Shown: positions 28,275 through 37,617 of the stretch, piece by piece
Position numbering within the stretch: the stretch's first letter is position 1
Layout of the letters: every line of letters begins with the position of its first letter
Assembly (NCBI RefSeq): GCF_052115485.1
Contig: NZ_JBFRGU010000004.1
Coordinates: forward strand, 434,001-498,000
DNA from: Microvirga sp052115485
GTDB lineage: Bacteria > Pseudomonadota > Alphaproteobacteria > Rhizobiales > Beijerinckiaceae
Direction of reading: 5' to 3'
DNA length: 64,000 nt
Program-made: the position numbers and the translations under genes
Notes under the pieces: model-generated
What the model was told of the DNA's origin: nothing
Seen by the model: only the letters and a program-made list of their open reading frames with translations
Databases searched by the model: none

Positions 28275-28369
28275 CAGCCTTGACCGCCGCCGTTTCTTGT
28301 CTTCGATGACAACGACCTCACTTGAGACTTTGCGTCAGTTCCGCTGACGCCCTTCGATTAGGAGCACGC

Positions 28370-30217
28370 ATGAGCACGATCCGCCTCACCATGGCCCAGG
28401 CGCTCGCCCGTTTCCTCGCCGCGCAGAAGACCGAGATCGATGGGGAGGTGTTGCCTCTCTTCGGCGGTGTCTGGGCGATTTTCGGCCACGGTAATGTGGC
28501 GGGGCTCGGCGAAGCGCTCTACGGCGTGCGCGACAAGCTCCCGACCTACCGCGCCCACAACGAACAGGGCATGGCGCACGCGGCCATCGCCTTCGCCAAG
28601 GCCTCGCGCCGTCGCCGCATGATGGCCTGCACCACCTCCATCGGCCCCGGCGCGACCAACATGGTGACCGCCGCCGCCGTGGCGCATGTGAACCGTCTAC
28701 CTGTGCTGCTGCTCCCCGGCGACGTCTTCGCCAATCGCCTGCCCGATCCGGTGCTTCAACAGATCGAAAGTTTTTCGGACGGCACGATCTCGGCCAATGA
28801 CTGCTTCAAGCCGGTCTCGCGCTATTTCGACCGCATCACGCGGCCCGAACAGATCATCCCCGCACTCCAACGCGCCATGACCGTCCTCACCGATCCCGCC
28901 GAATGCGGGCCTGTGACGCTCGCGCTCTGTCAGGACGTGCAGGCCGAGGCCTACGATTATCCCGAAAGCTTCTTTGCCGAAAAGATCTGGACACCGCGCC
29001 GGATTCGTCCGGACGAGAACGAGCTGGCGAGGGCGGTCGAGATCATCCGCAACGCGAAAAAGCCCTTCATCGTTGCGGGTGGTGGCGTGCTTTTCTCGGA
29101 TGCTGAAAAAGGGCTCGCCGATTTCGCGGCAAAGCACGGACTCTTCGTCGGCGAGACGCAAGCCGGCAAGTCGAGCTTGTCTTACGACCACGCTGCCAAT
29201 CTCGGCTCCATCGGCGTCACCGGCACCGCCGCCGCCAATGCACTCGCCGAAGAAGCCGATGTGGTGATCGCAGTCGGCACGCGGCTGCAGGATTTCACCA
29301 CGGGCTCCTGGGCCCTGTTCAAGAACCCGACCCGCCGCATCGTCGGCCTCAACGTGCAGGCTTTCGATGCGACGAAGCACAATGCGCAGCCCCTCGTGGC
29401 CGATGCGAAAGTCGGGCTTGAGGAATTGAGCAAGGCCCTTTCCGACTGGAAAGCGCCTGACGCCTGGACTGCAAAGGCGAAGGACGAGAAGACGCGCTGG
29501 TTCGCGTCGTCTGCGCGCTTCACCGACCCCACCAACGCGGAACTTCCGTCCGATGCGCAAGTGATTGGCGCGGTGCAGCGCACCTCGTCGCCGACCGATG
29601 TGGTGGTGTGCGCGGCGGGCGGCCTGCCCGGCGAGTTGCATAAGCATTGGAAGGCTTCGCAAGCGCTCGGCTACCACATGGAATACGGCTATTCCTGCAT
29701 GGGCTACGAGATCGCGGGCGGTCTCGGCGTCAAGATGGCAGACCCGAGCCGCGAGGTGATCGTGATGGTGGGCGACGGCTCCTACCTCATGATGAATTCC
29801 GAACTCGCGATCTCCGTGATGCTCGGCCACAAGCTTACCGTCGTACTGCTCGACAATCGGGGCTATGGCTGCATCAATCGCCTGCAACGGGCGACGGGCG
29901 GCGAGAGCTTCAACAACCTGCTCCAGCATACCAAGCACGTAACGCTGCCAGATATCGACTTCGCCGCGCATGCGGCGAGTCTCGGCGCGGACTCGATAAA
30001 GGTGAAGAGCATCGCCGAACTTGAATCCGCGTTGAAGAAGGCGCGCTCCGCCACCCGCAGCACCGTGATCCTCATCGACACCGATCCGCTGATCTCGACC
30101 GACGAAGGCGGGCATTGGTGGGATGTGGCGGTGCCGGAAGTCTCCGCCCGTCCGCAGGTGAACGCGGCACGCGAGAATTATGAAACCGCTCTTGGCGCGC
30201 AGCGCGTGGGCGATTGA
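28370..30217 (+). CDS. iolD: 3D-(3,5/4)-trihydroxycyclohexane-1,2-dione acylhydrolase
   Basis: A 615-aa thiamine-diphosphate enzyme that opens the ring of the dione formed by IolE. It has the three-domain acetolactate-synthase-like layout: an N-terminal domain with 'RAHNEQGMAHAAIAFAKAS' (the catalytic Glu region), a middle domain, and a C-terminal ThDP/Mg motif beginning GDGSYLMMN. The start at 28370 follows TTAGGAGCACGC; the extra 16 codons upstream (from 28322) are not IolD-like. It is 95 bases downstream of iolC. A family B repeat separates it from iolE. Confidence 0.95.
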   Translation: MSTIRLTMAQALARFLAAQKTEIDGEVLPLFGGVWAIFGHGNVAGLGEALYGVRDKLPTYRAHNEQGMAHAAIAFAKASRRRRMMACTTSIGPGATNMVTAAAVAHVNRLPVLLLPGDVFANRLPDPVLQQIESFSDGTISANDCFKPVSRYFDRITRPEQIIPALQRAMTVLTDPAECGPVTLALCQDVQAEAYDYPESFFAEKIWTPRRIRPDENELARAVEIIRNAKKPFIVAGGGVLFSDAEKGLADFAAKHGLFVGETQAGKSSLSYDHAANLGSIGVTGTAAANALAEEADVVIAVGTRLQDFTTGSWALFKNPTRRIVGLNVQAFDATKHNAQPLVADAKVGLEELSKALSDWKAPDAWTAKAKDEKTRWFASSARFTDPTNAELPSDAQVIGAVQRTSSPTDVVVCAAGGLPGELHKHWKASQALGYHMEYGYSCMGYEIAGGLGVKMADPSREVIVMVGDGSYLMMNSELAISVMLGHKLTVVLLDNRGYGCINRLQRATGGESFNNLLQHTKHVTLPDIDFAAHAASLGADSIKVKSIAELESALKKARSATRSTVILIDTDPLISTDEGGHWWDVAVPEVSARPQVNAARENYETALGAQRVGD

Positions 30218-30228
30218 TGGAAAGCACC

Positions 30229-30331
30229 ACCCTCATCCTGAGGAGCCGCGCAGCGGCGTCTCGAAGGAGGGTCCAGAGAGTACTGAATCCTCCTTCGAGA
30301 CGCAGCCTCACGGCTGCTCCTCAGGATGAGG
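30229..30331. repeat. Intergenic palindromic repeat, family B (copy 2)
   Basis: CCCTCATCCTGAGGAGCCGC ... TCTCGAAGGAGGGTCCAG arm pairs with CCTCCTTCGAGACGC ... GCTCCTCAGGATGAGG to form a long hairpin inside the iol transcript. It matches copy 1 at 19557-19664. Confidence 0.85.
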
Positions 30332-30365
30332 ACAGAGGATGAGTGAACAAGGTAAGGAAAAGAAC

Positions 30366-31250
30366 ATGACGATCCGTATCGGGGCCAATCCTATCGGCTG
30401 GTCGAATGACGACATGCAGGAACTCGGCGGCGAGACGCCGCTGGAAGTCTGCCTCGCGGAGGCCGAGCAGGTCGGTTTCGTAGGCATGGAACTCGGCAAC
30501 AAGTTTCCGCGCGAGCCGGAGGCTTTGAAGAAGGCGCTGGCGCCGTTCAACATGGCCTGCATTTCCGGCTGGTACTCCGCCGAATTGCTCAAGCGCGATG
30601 CGGATGAGGAAATGAAGCATCTGCGCGCTCATCTCGACCTGCTGAAGGCGATGGGCTCGAACGTCCTTGTCTTCGCGGAAACCTCGAACGCCATTCACGG
30701 CGACCGCTCGAAGCCGCTCTCGCAGCGCCCGGTGATGAAGGACGGCGACTGGGCCGAATACGGCCGCCGCGTCACGCAGGTTGCCGAAGCGACCCTCAAG
30801 GAAGGGGTGCGCCTCGTCTATCACCACCACATGGGCACCATCGTCGAATCGGAAAACGATATCGATGCTTTCATGCGCTCCACCGGTCCCGCGGCGCATC
30901 TTCTGCTCGACACCGGCCACGCCACCTGGGGCGGCGCGAACCCGGCGGCGCTCGCGCGCCGCTACAAGGATCGCATCAGCCACGTGCATACCAAGGACGT
31001 GCGCAAGGACGTGATGGAGAAGTCGAAAGCCAACAACTGGAGCTTCCTCGATTCGGTCATCGAAGGCGTTTACACTGTGCCGGGCGACGGCATGGTGGAT
31101 TTCGTGTCTGTCTTCAAGGAACTGCCGGGCTATAGCGGCTGGGTTGTGATCGAGGCCGAGCAGGACCCGAAGAAGGCGAACCCGCTCAAATATGCCACCA
31201 TGGGCTACGCCAACCTCACCCGCTTCCTGAAGGAAGCCGGGCTGCGGTAA
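30366..31250 (+). CDS. iolE: Myo-inosose-2 dehydratase
   Basis: A 294-aa TIM-barrel protein of the xylose-isomerase-like superfamily that dehydrates scyllo-inosose. Family features include the start 'IRIGANPIGWSNDDM', 'YHHHMGTIVESENDIDAFM' with metal ligands, 'LLDTGHATWGG' and 'HVHTKDVRKDV'. Two starts are possible, ATG 30339 and ATG 30366. The second is preferred because AAGGAAAAGAAC precedes it and the barrel strand begins three residues in. It lies between the family B and family A repeats in the iolC-D-E-B run. Confidence 0.94.
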   Translation: MTIRIGANPIGWSNDDMQELGGETPLEVCLAEAEQVGFVGMELGNKFPREPEALKKALAPFNMACISGWYSAELLKRDADEEMKHLRAHLDLLKAMGSNVLVFAETSNAIHGDRSKPLSQRPVMKDGDWAEYGRRVTQVAEATLKEGVRLVYHHHMGTIVESENDIDAFMRSTGPAAHLLLDTGHATWGGANPAALARRYKDRISHVHTKDVRKDVMEKSKANNWSFLDSVIEGVYTVPGDGMVDFVSVFKELPGYSGWVVIEAEQDPKKANPLKYATMGYANLTRFLKEAGLR

Positions 31251-31276
31251 ACTCGGTCGAGATCAAGCACAACCGG

Positions 31277-31385
31277 CCCTCTCCCCCTTGTGGGGGAGAG
31301 TTGGAGAGGGGGGTGCAAGCGGCATCCTTCCCAATGTTGCGCCAACACCCCCACCCCTAGCCCCTCCCCACAAGGGGGAGGGGAA
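31277..31385. repeat. Intergenic palindromic repeat, family A (copy 4)
   Basis: CCCTCTCCCCCTTGTGGGGG ... TTGGAGAGGGGGGT pairs with ACACCCCCACCCCTAG ... CCACAAGGGGGAGGGG. This is the best-conserved copy; it sits within the iol operon between iolE and iolB. Confidence 0.85.
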
Positions 31386-31407
31386 TAAGATGCAAGAGGA
31401 CTTTCAG

Positions 31408-32211
31408 ATGTCGAACCTCCTGGTCAAACCCTCGAAGCCGGATGCGAATGGGCGCATCCATTCCGTCACCCCGGCTTCCGCCGGATGGACCTATGTCGGC
31501 TTCGAGGTCTACCGCCTGAAGGCCGGGCAGAATGTGAAGCAGGCGACGGAAGATCGGGAGGCATGCCTCGTCATGCTCTCGGGCAAGGCGCGGGTTGCTT
31601 CCGGGGCTAAGGATTTCGGCGTGATCGGCGGACGTTCATCGCCCTTCGAGCCGGATCCGTGGTCGTTCTACGTGCCTGCCAAGTCCGATTGGGCGTTGAC
31701 CGCCGAGACCGATTGCGAAGTCGCGCTCTGCACCGCGCCGGGCACAGGTAAATTGCCTGCGCGCGTCATCCGCCCCGACCAGGTCGGCCAGGAAACGCGC
31801 GGGAAAGGCACGAACACGCGCCATGTCCGCAACATCCTGCCCGAGACGGAGCCCGCGGAAAGCCTCCTCGTCGTGGAGGTCATCACGCCATCGGGCCACT
31901 GGTCGAGCTATCCGCCCCATAAACACGACCGCGATGCGTTGCCGAACGAGTCGTTCCTCGAAGAGACGTACTATCACCGCCTCAACCCGCCGCAGGGCTA
32001 TGCATTGCAGCGGGTTTATACGGATGATCGCTCCCTCGACGAAACGCTCGCCGCGTCAGACGGCGACGTTGTTCTCGTGCCGAAGGGCTACCACCCGGTC
32101 GGCGCGCCGCACGGCTACGAGCTATACTATCTCAACGTCATGGCCGGGCCGAAGCGTGTCTGGAAATTCTACAACGATCCGGATCACGAGTGGATGCTGA
32201 AGCAGGTGTGA
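31408..32211 (+). CDS. iolB: 5-deoxy-glucuronate isomerase
   Basis: A 267-aa KduI/IolB-family cupin enzyme converting 5-deoxy-glucuronate to 2-deoxy-5-keto-gluconate, the substrate of IolC. The second cupin carries the metal motif 'SSYPPHKHDRDALPNESFLE' and a distal His in 'VPKGYHPVGAPHGYELYYLN'. The start is placed at ATG 31408 because AAGAGGACTTTCAG precedes it; ATG 31390 would add six residues, and the frame open from 31288 runs through the repeat. It is the last iol gene, and its stop is 14 bases from the converging livM stop. Confidence 0.93.
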   Translation: MSNLLVKPSKPDANGRIHSVTPASAGWTYVGFEVYRLKAGQNVKQATEDREACLVMLSGKARVASGAKDFGVIGGRSSPFEPDPWSFYVPAKSDWALTAETDCEVALCTAPGTGKLPARVIRPDQVGQETRGKGTNTRHVRNILPETEPAESLLVVEVITPSGHWSSYPPHKHDRDALPNESFLEETYYHRLNPPQGYALQRVYTDDRSLDETLAASDGDVVLVPKGYHPVGAPHGYELYYLNVMAGPKRVWKFYNDPDHEWMLKQV

Positions 32212-32225
32212 TCCGGCGCTGATCT

Positions 32226-33338
32226 TTACGAAGACTTCCTCAGGCGGCCGACGATACCGCCTGGGAACGCATAGACGCTGGCGACGAAGAGAATGCCGAG
32301 CCAGAGCAGCCAGCGATCGGGATGGGTGAGGCTGGCGAGCAGTGGAATTGATGTCAGCGACGTGCTGAGCGAGGCCATCAGCACCTGCAGATAGCTTTGT
32401 GCGAGCACGAAGAGCGTCGCGCCGATCACCGCGCCATACATGGTGCCCATGCCGCCGATGACGACCATCAGCAAGACGTCGATCATAATCGAGAACGAAA
32501 GGGTCGTATCCGGCCCGTTATAGCGCAGCCACAATGCCAGCAGAGCGCCCGCGACCGTCGCGGCCAACGCGGAAATGACAGAGGCCGCGATGCGGTAGGC
32601 CACCACGCGATAGCCCAAGGCCTCGGCGCGGAACTCGTTTTCCCGGATCGCTTGCAACACGCGCCCGAACGGCGAGTTCACGATGCGCAGCAGCAGCAGG
32701 AACATGCCGAGCGCCACGAAGAGCACCAGATAATAGGCGAGTAGTCGCCCGTTGATCGCGGTACCGAAAAGCGTGGTGATGCGATAGGCCGGGCGAAGCT
32801 CCGGCGGCAACTGGAAGGACATACCATCTTCACCGCCCGTGATGCCCGACAATTGCGAGGCGAGCACAAGCATCGCGGAGGCGACCGCCAGCGTGATCAT
32901 GGAAAAGAAGATCGCACGCACGCGCAAGGACACCAGACCGATGACGAAAGCGAGCGCGGCCGAGAGCAAAAGCGCCAAGCCCAGCCCGATGAAGACCGAA
33001 CTCCACGTCGTGCCGAGGCGATTCAAAGCGATGGCGACGCCGTAACCGCCGATGCCGAAGAACATCGTGTGAGCAAACGACACGATGCCCGTATAGCCGA
33101 GCAGAAGATCATAACTTGCCGCGAGCAGGATGAAGATGCAGATCTTCGCGGCGGTGCCGATGGGCTGGCTGCCGGGCAAGGCGAACGGCGTCGCGATCAG
33201 CCCGAGAAGAATCACGATCAGCAGCAGCGAGAGCGCCTTCGAGCGTGGCGTATCGGCGGAAAGGATCGCGCGCAGAAAGCCACTTTGCGTCGGGACGCGG
33301 GTGGATGTCGGCAAAGGAGAAAGCGCTGCGTCCGTCAT
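32226..33338 (-). CDS. livM: Branched-chain amino acid ABC transporter permease LivM
   Basis: A 370-aa inner-membrane protein with about ten helices. LivM signatures include 'LLLGYTGIVSFAHTMFFGIGG' near the second helix pair, 'GRVLQAIRENEFRAEALGY' (coupling loop), and 'MGTMYGAVIGA' near the C-terminus. The ATG at 33338 overlaps the livH stop as ATGA, showing translational coupling. It is the last gene of the livG-F-H-M block. The substrate may be a branched-chain amino acid or another amide/urea-type ligand, since this family is broad. Confidence 0.92.
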   Translation of the reverse strand: MTDAALSPLPTSTRVPTQSGFLRAILSADTPRSKALSLLLIVILLGLIATPFALPGSQPIGTAAKICIFILLAASYDLLLGYTGIVSFAHTMFFGIGGYGVAIALNRLGTTWSSVFIGLGLALLLSAALAFVIGLVSLRVRAIFFSMITLAVASAMLVLASQLSGITGGEDGMSFQLPPELRPAYRITTLFGTAINGRLLAYYLVLFVALGMFLLLLRIVNSPFGRVLQAIRENEFRAEALGYRVVAYRIAASVISALAATVAGALLALWLRYNGPDTTLSFSIMIDVLLMVVIGGMGTMYGAVIGATLFVLAQSYLQVLMASLSTSLTSIPLLASLTHPDRWLLWLGILFVASVYAFPGGIVGRLRKSS

Positions 33339-34360
33339 TGGCGCGTCACCGGAAAGAGTCCTTGCGGACGCCAGACGAGAACCAGCGCCATGACAAGGAT
33401 GTTGGAGACAAGGGCGAGTTTCGGCGCGAGAAAGCCGACATAATTGGCAACCAGCGCCACGAGCAACGAACCGACGAAACAGCCGCCGATAGAGCCTAAC
33501 CCTCCGACGATGATGACGATGAAGACGAGCACCATCACTTCCATGCCCATCCCCGCCGTCAGCGTCTGACGGTAAAACGCCCACATCACACCACCGAGCC
33601 CCGCAAGCGCCGAGCCGACGACAAAGACGCCGACGAAAAGACGGCGGATGTGATAGCCGAGCGATTCGACCATCTCCGGGTTCTCGACGCCCGCGCGGAT
33701 CAGAAGCCCGATGCGCGTGCGGTTGAGAACCAGATACATGATGCCGAAGACGATCAATCCGATGGCGATGGCGAAGACGCGATACCGCTCGACCGCCACG
33801 TCGCCGAAGACGAAGGCTCCGCGCAACGTCTCAGGCAGCGCGATGGTGATGGGCGAGGCACCCCAGATCGCATGAATCGCCTGTTCCGCGACGATGAGCC
33901 CGCCGACTGTGACAAGAATCTGCTTCAGATGGCTGCCATACACGGGTCGCACGATAATCCGCTCAAAGAGCGCGCCGATCACTCCGGTGGTCAGCATCGC
34001 GACGAGAATGCACAGGCCCAGCAATCCGAGATTCAGAGCGACCGAATCCGCTTGCGCCCAACCGGCAAGCGGGCCGAGCACGATGAGTGTGGCGTAAGCG
34101 CCCAGAGAGATGAAGACGCCGTGGCCGAAATTGATCACGTCCATCAGGCCGAAGACGAGCGTCATGCCCGAGGCCATGAGAAAAATCATCATGCCCATGG
34201 CAAGACCCGCCACCGTCAGGGTGACCCAGGACGAGAGATTTCCGAAAAGCGGCGCGGAGAGAACGATCAGCGCGGGAACCAGAAGAAGCGGCACCCAGTC
34301 GCGCGGGGTGCGCGGCAGATCGGGAAGGGCATTGTCGGTGTTGGTGACTTGCGATGTCAT
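33335..34360 (-). CDS. livH: Branched-chain amino acid ABC transporter permease LivH
   Basis: A 341-aa permease with about nine membrane segments. LivH features: 'GLMDVINFGHGVFISLGAYA' in the first third, 'GLLIRAGVENPEMVESLGY' (coupling loop) and 'GGLGSIGGCFVGSLLVALV' near the end. It starts as ATGA over the livF stop and ends as ATGA over the livM start. Pairs with LivM to form the membrane channel. Confidence 0.92.
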   Translation of the reverse strand: MTSQVTNTDNALPDLPRTPRDWVPLLLVPALIVLSAPLFGNLSSWVTLTVAGLAMGMMIFLMASGMTLVFGLMDVINFGHGVFISLGAYATLIVLGPLAGWAQADSVALNLGLLGLCILVAMLTTGVIGALFERIIVRPVYGSHLKQILVTVGGLIVAEQAIHAIWGASPITIALPETLRGAFVFGDVAVERYRVFAIAIGLIVFGIMYLVLNRTRIGLLIRAGVENPEMVESLGYHIRRLFVGVFVVGSALAGLGGVMWAFYRQTLTAGMGMEVMVLVFIVIIVGGLGSIGGCFVGSLLVALVANYVGFLAPKLALVSNILVMALVLVWRPQGLFPVTRQ

Positions 34361-35082
34361 TGATGCGCATCCATGCTCAACCCCAGCAGGCTCTGCTGAA
34401 GGGTGCTGTCCGCCACGAGTTCGCTCATGGCGCCTCGATGCACGACCTTGCCGTCATCCACGACGACGACGCTGTCGCCCAAAACGGAAGCCGCGTGGAA
34501 ATTCTGCTCGACGAGAAGGATGGTTTCACCCGCCGCCTTCAGCGCCTTGAAGGCCTCGATCATGCTGCGGACCATCACCGGCGCGAGGCCCTTGGTCGGC
34601 TCGTCGATGAGAAGCAGGCGGCGCGGTTCGATAATCGCGCGGCTGATGGCGAGCATCTGCTTCTGCCCACCCGAGAGATTGCCCGCCGGAAGCGCCCAGA
34701 ACCGCTTGATCGCCGGAAAGAGACTCAAGATCCAATCGAGCCTGTCCTTGTCGATCTCGCCGCTGCGGGCCGCGAGAACGAGATTCTCCTGCACGGTGAG
34801 CCCCGCGAAGATGCCCATGGATTCCGGCACATAGGCGATACCGGAGCGCGAGATGTCCGGGGTCGCAGACTTCGTGATCTCACTGCCTTCGAACAGGATT
34901 CTGCCCGACGAGGCCTGCCAGAGACCCATGATGGTCCGCAGCGTCGTGGACTTGCCCGCGCCGTTGCGGCCGAGCAGCATCGTCAATTCGCCCTTCGGCA
35001 CTTCGAACGAAACGCCGTGGAGAATGTGGTAGGGCCCGATATGCGTCTGCACGCCATCGAGAACGAGGGTCGCATCAGCCAT
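34357..35082 (-). CDS. livF: Branched-chain amino acid ABC transporter ATPase LivF
   Basis: A 241-aa ATPase. Walker A is GRNGAGKST, the signature is NLSGGQKQMLAISRA, and Walker B is LLLIDEPTKGLAP, all typical of LivF. Its start overlaps the livG 3' end by 8 bases and its stop overlaps the livH start. Forms the ATPase dimer with LivG at the cytoplasmic face. Confidence 0.93.
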   Translation of the reverse strand: MADATLVLDGVQTHIGPYHILHGVSFEVPKGELTMLLGRNGAGKSTTLRTIMGLWQASSGRILFEGSEITKSATPDISRSGIAYVPESMGIFAGLTVQENLVLAARSGEIDKDRLDWILSLFPAIKRFWALPAGNLSGGQKQMLAISRAIIEPRRLLLIDEPTKGLAPVMVRSMIEAFKALKAAGETILLVEQNFHAASVLGDSVVVVDDGKVVHRGAMSELVADSTLQQSLLGLSMDAHQ

Positions 35083-35854
35083 GAGCAGCCTCCACGCCGA
35101 GATAGGCTTCCTGCACGATGGGGGATGCGATCACGGTCGCGGGCTCGCCATCGGCGACAAGAGTGCCGTTATGCAAGACGATGATGCGATCGGCCAGCGA
35201 ACGCACCACATCCATTTTGTGCTCCACGAGCAGAATGGTGCGGTCGCCGCGATTTTTGATTTCCTGGATCAATTCGAGCACGGTCGGAACCTCGTCGACG
35301 CTCATGCCCGCTGTCGGCTCATCGAACATGTAGACCTTGGGGTCGAGCGCCATGAGCAAGGCCACTTCGAGCTTGCGCTGATCGCCATGAGACAGGGCTT
35401 TTGGCGAGAGATGCCGCTTGTCGGCGAGATGCACCGTCTCCAGAACGGATTCCGCCTTCTCGATGAGATCGCCGCGCGTGTCCCAGGTGCGAAACAGCGA
35501 CCAGCCTGCGCCCGCGCGGCTCTGAATGGCGAGGCGCACATTTTCCAAAGCTGTCAGTTGCGGAAACAGATTCGTGAGCTGAAACGCGCGCCCGAGACCG
35601 CGATGCGTGCGGGTGGAAGCGGGCAGGCGCGTGACATCGTGACCATCCACGAGAACGGAGCCCGCGCTCGCCTTCAACTGACCGGAGATCAGATTGAAGT
35701 AGGTGGTCTTGCCGGCCCCGTTCGGCCCAACGATGGCGGTGAGCGTGCCGGGGGTGAAGGCGCATGAAACGTCGTTGACGGCCACATGGCCGCCGAAGCG
35801 AATCGTAAGCCCGCGCGTTTCCAGCGCGGGCGTCGATGGCGATGAAGAAGCCAT
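35075..35854 (-). CDS. livG: Branched-chain amino acid ABC transporter ATPase LivG
   Basis: A 259-aa ATPase. Walker A is GPNGAGKTT. The degenerate LivG-type signature is ALSHGDQRKLEVALLMA, and Walker B is VYMFDEPTAGMSV. The C-terminal 'VASPIVQEAYLG'-like tail (VIASPIVQEAYLG) is typical of LivG. The start at 35854 follows AAGGGAAGCTC; a longer frame to 35953 would run through a family C repeat. First gene of the coupled livG-F-H-M block. Confidence 0.93.
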   Translation of the reverse strand: MASSSPSTPALETRGLTIRFGGHVAVNDVSCAFTPGTLTAIVGPNGAGKTTYFNLISGQLKASAGSVLVDGHDVTRLPASTRTHRGLGRAFQLTNLFPQLTALENVRLAIQSRAGAGWSLFRTWDTRGDLIEKAESVLETVHLADKRHLSPKALSHGDQRKLEVALLMALDPKVYMFDEPTAGMSVDEVPTVLELIQEIKNRGDRTILLVEHKMDVVRSLADRIIVLHNGTLVADGEPATVIASPIVQEAYLGVEAAHG

Positions 35855-35872
35855 GAGCTTCCCTTGTTCTAT

Positions 35873-35975
35873 CGTTTGATCATATCTCGTTGAGACATGA
35901 TCAAACGCCAAGTTTTTATTTTCGCATGACCCGGGCGAACAACCGGCTTCCACTTGTTCTGATCATGCTTTAGGG
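35873..35975. repeat. Intergenic repeat, family C (copy 3)
   Basis: An inverted repeat GTTTGATCAT.TCTC / GAGA.ATGATCAAAC (35874-35906) is followed by CGGGCGAACAACCGGCTTCC and CTTGTTCTGATCATGC, the reverse orientation of copy 2. It lies between livK and livG. Confidence 0.75.
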
Positions 35976-36036
35976 CATCGTCCGGCGAAGCAGACACCGG
36001 TTCGGCGAAGAAAGTGCGACAAGGATAATAAGATAA

Positions 36037-36069
36037 AGCATCCGACCTGATCCTGTCAGATCGGATGCT
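36037..36069 (-). terminator. Hairpin after livK
   Basis: Stem AGCATCCGA / TCGGATGCT extended by an inner CTGA/TCAG pairing, 28 bases past the livK stop. On the minus strand it is followed by TTATCTTATT. It may end livK transcription or reduce read-through into livG. Confidence 0.65.
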
Positions 36070-36097
36070 CCAGCGGCTGTCCCGTCGCGGAGATGGA

Positions 36098-37288
36098 TCA
36101 GCGCTTGTTGCGCACCGGAATCGGCAGCTTCTCGGCCGGAATGGTGGCGACGAGATCGAGCAGGTCGTTCTCGTCTTTGCCGTTCGCCTTGACCTTGAAG
36201 TGATACATCACTTGCAGCGCCTGGTGATCATCCTTGCGGAAGGTCATGGGACCCTTCGGCGTCTCGAAGGTCATGCCTTCCATGGCAGCGATCAGCTTTT
36301 CCGTGTCGGTGCCGCCCGCCTTTTCGACGGCGGTCAGTGCTGCGGAAGCCGCCGAGAAGCCGCCCGCCGTGAAGAAATCCGGTGGCGTGCCGTAGCGCTT
36401 CTTATGTTCGGCGACGAACCAATCGTTCATCGGGTTCTTCGGGAAATCGGCGTAGTAATAAACCGCGCCTTCCATGCCCGGATAGTTCTTGTAGAGCTTC
36501 ATGACGGGCAGAATGTTGCCGCCCGGTGCGATCTCGATGCCATAACGCTCAGGCTTCAGATCGGCGATCTTCGGCAGAGGATGCGGACCGGCCCAGATGA
36601 TCTCGATGATCTTGCGGCCCGGCTTGTCCTTCAACGCATCGAAGAGGCGCTGGGCGGAAGCGGTGAAATCCGTCGTGTTCTGCGGGGCGTATTCCTCGAA
36701 GGCAACCTTGGCGTTCGGGCGGATCGCGGCAAGCGCGCTCTTGAGAGCCGCCACGCCGTCCTTGCCGAAGGCATAGTCCTGCGCCAGCGTGGCGATGGTG
36801 ACGTCGCCGGTCTCCGGCACGGCAGCCGCCGCTGCGTAGGCGTCCTGCGTGGAATTGCGGCCGGTGCGGAAGATGAAGCGGTTCCATTTATCGCCAGTGA
36901 TGGCGTCCGCCACGGCGGGCTCGACGATGAGAACTTTGCCGCTCTCTTCCGCCACGGGAAGCATGGCGAGCGCCGCGGCCGACGAGGTCGTGCCGATGGC
37001 GATATCCACCTTATCGTCGTTATAGGCCTGTTCCAGCAGGGTCTTGGCGAGGTCAGCCTTCAGCTGATCGTCCTTGACGATGACGGAGACCTTGCGGCCC
37101 TGCCAGGTCATGGTGCCCTTGGTCAGATATTCGAGACCCAGCATGAACCCGGCCTCGGTCTGCTTGGCATAAGCCTCGAGCGGCCCCGTCTTGCCTGCGA
37201 TCAGCGCAATCTTGAGATCGGCCGCCGAGGCGGTGCCAGCCGTAAGAAGGCCGGCGAGAGCGCCAGCCATGACGTATGGTAACCGCAT
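36098..37288 (-). CDS. livK: Branched-chain amino acid-type ABC transporter substrate-binding protein
   Basis: A 396-aa periplasmic protein with signal peptide ending near residue 23 (AGTASA-ADLKIALIAG). It is of the Peripla_BP_6/LivK type: 'KIALIAGKTGPLEAYAKQ' at the start, 'IAIGTTSSAAALAMLPVAE' in the ligand region, 'FIFRTGRNSTQDAYAAAAA', and 'QDYAFGKDGVAALKSAL'. The start at 37288 follows GGGGGAAATCAG. It is the first gene of the liv cluster; a repeat and a hairpin separate it from livG. Ligand is not determined by sequence. Confidence 0.92.
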   Translation of the reverse strand: MRLPYVMAGALAGLLTAGTASAADLKIALIAGKTGPLEAYAKQTEAGFMLGLEYLTKGTMTWQGRKVSVIVKDDQLKADLAKTLLEQAYNDDKVDIAIGTTSSAAALAMLPVAEESGKVLIVEPAVADAITGDKWNRFIFRTGRNSTQDAYAAAAAVPETGDVTIATLAQDYAFGKDGVAALKSALAAIRPNAKVAFEEYAPQNTTDFTASAQRLFDALKDKPGRKIIEIIWAGPHPLPKIADLKPERYGIEIAPGGNILPVMKLYKNYPGMEGAVYYYADFPKNPMNDWFVAEHKKRYGTPPDFFTAGGFSAASAALTAVEKAGGTDTEKLIAAMEGMTFETPKGPMTFRKDDHQALQVMYHFKVKANGKDENDLLDLVATIPAEKLPIPVRNKR

Positions 37289-37540
37289 TCTGATTTCCCC
37301 CAAAAGATGTGTAAATTTGTATCGCGGCATTGAGTCGGCGCGGACCCCGACTGTCAAGGGTTCAGCCGCCTTGAACTACCCCTACCTTGGTCAACAAACC
37401 GAGAGCTTCCGCTCTCCGGTCGCGGCCCCTGAAGACCTGTGCCGGGACGGCTTCATCACGAAAATTTCCGCAGCCTGGCGCTCCAAGGTTGCCCTTACGC
37501 CCTCAATCAGCTAGTGAATTTCATAGGCCGTGCGCCGAAA

Positions 37541-37617
37541 GCACCCGTAGCTCAGCTGGATAGAGCGTTGCCCTCCGAAGGCAAAGGTCACACGTTCGAA
37601 TCGTGTCGGGTGCGCCA
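37541..37617 (+). tRNA. tRNA-Arg (anticodon CCG)
   Basis: Acceptor stem GCACCCG / CGGGTGC with encoded CCA. D arm GCTCAGCTGGATAGAGC, anticodon stem TTGCC/GGCAA with loop CTCCGAA giving anticodon CCG, and T arm ACACG-TTCGAAT-CGTGT. All arms pair perfectly. The 3' half is the attachment site of the genomic island and is kept intact by the integrated element. Confidence 0.97.
37573..37617 (+). repeat. attL: 45-bp core inside tRNA-Arg
   Basis: From the anticodon loop (CTCCGAAGG...) to the encoded CCA. It is identical to 52642-52686. The bases flanking both copies differ (C/G before, A/T after), which fixes the core length. Confidence 0.95.

Noticed and set aside
35874..35906. Terminator between livK and livG
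   Set aside because: The inverted repeat is part of a family C dispersed repeat and has no T tract; the hairpin at 36037-36069 is the better terminator candidate.
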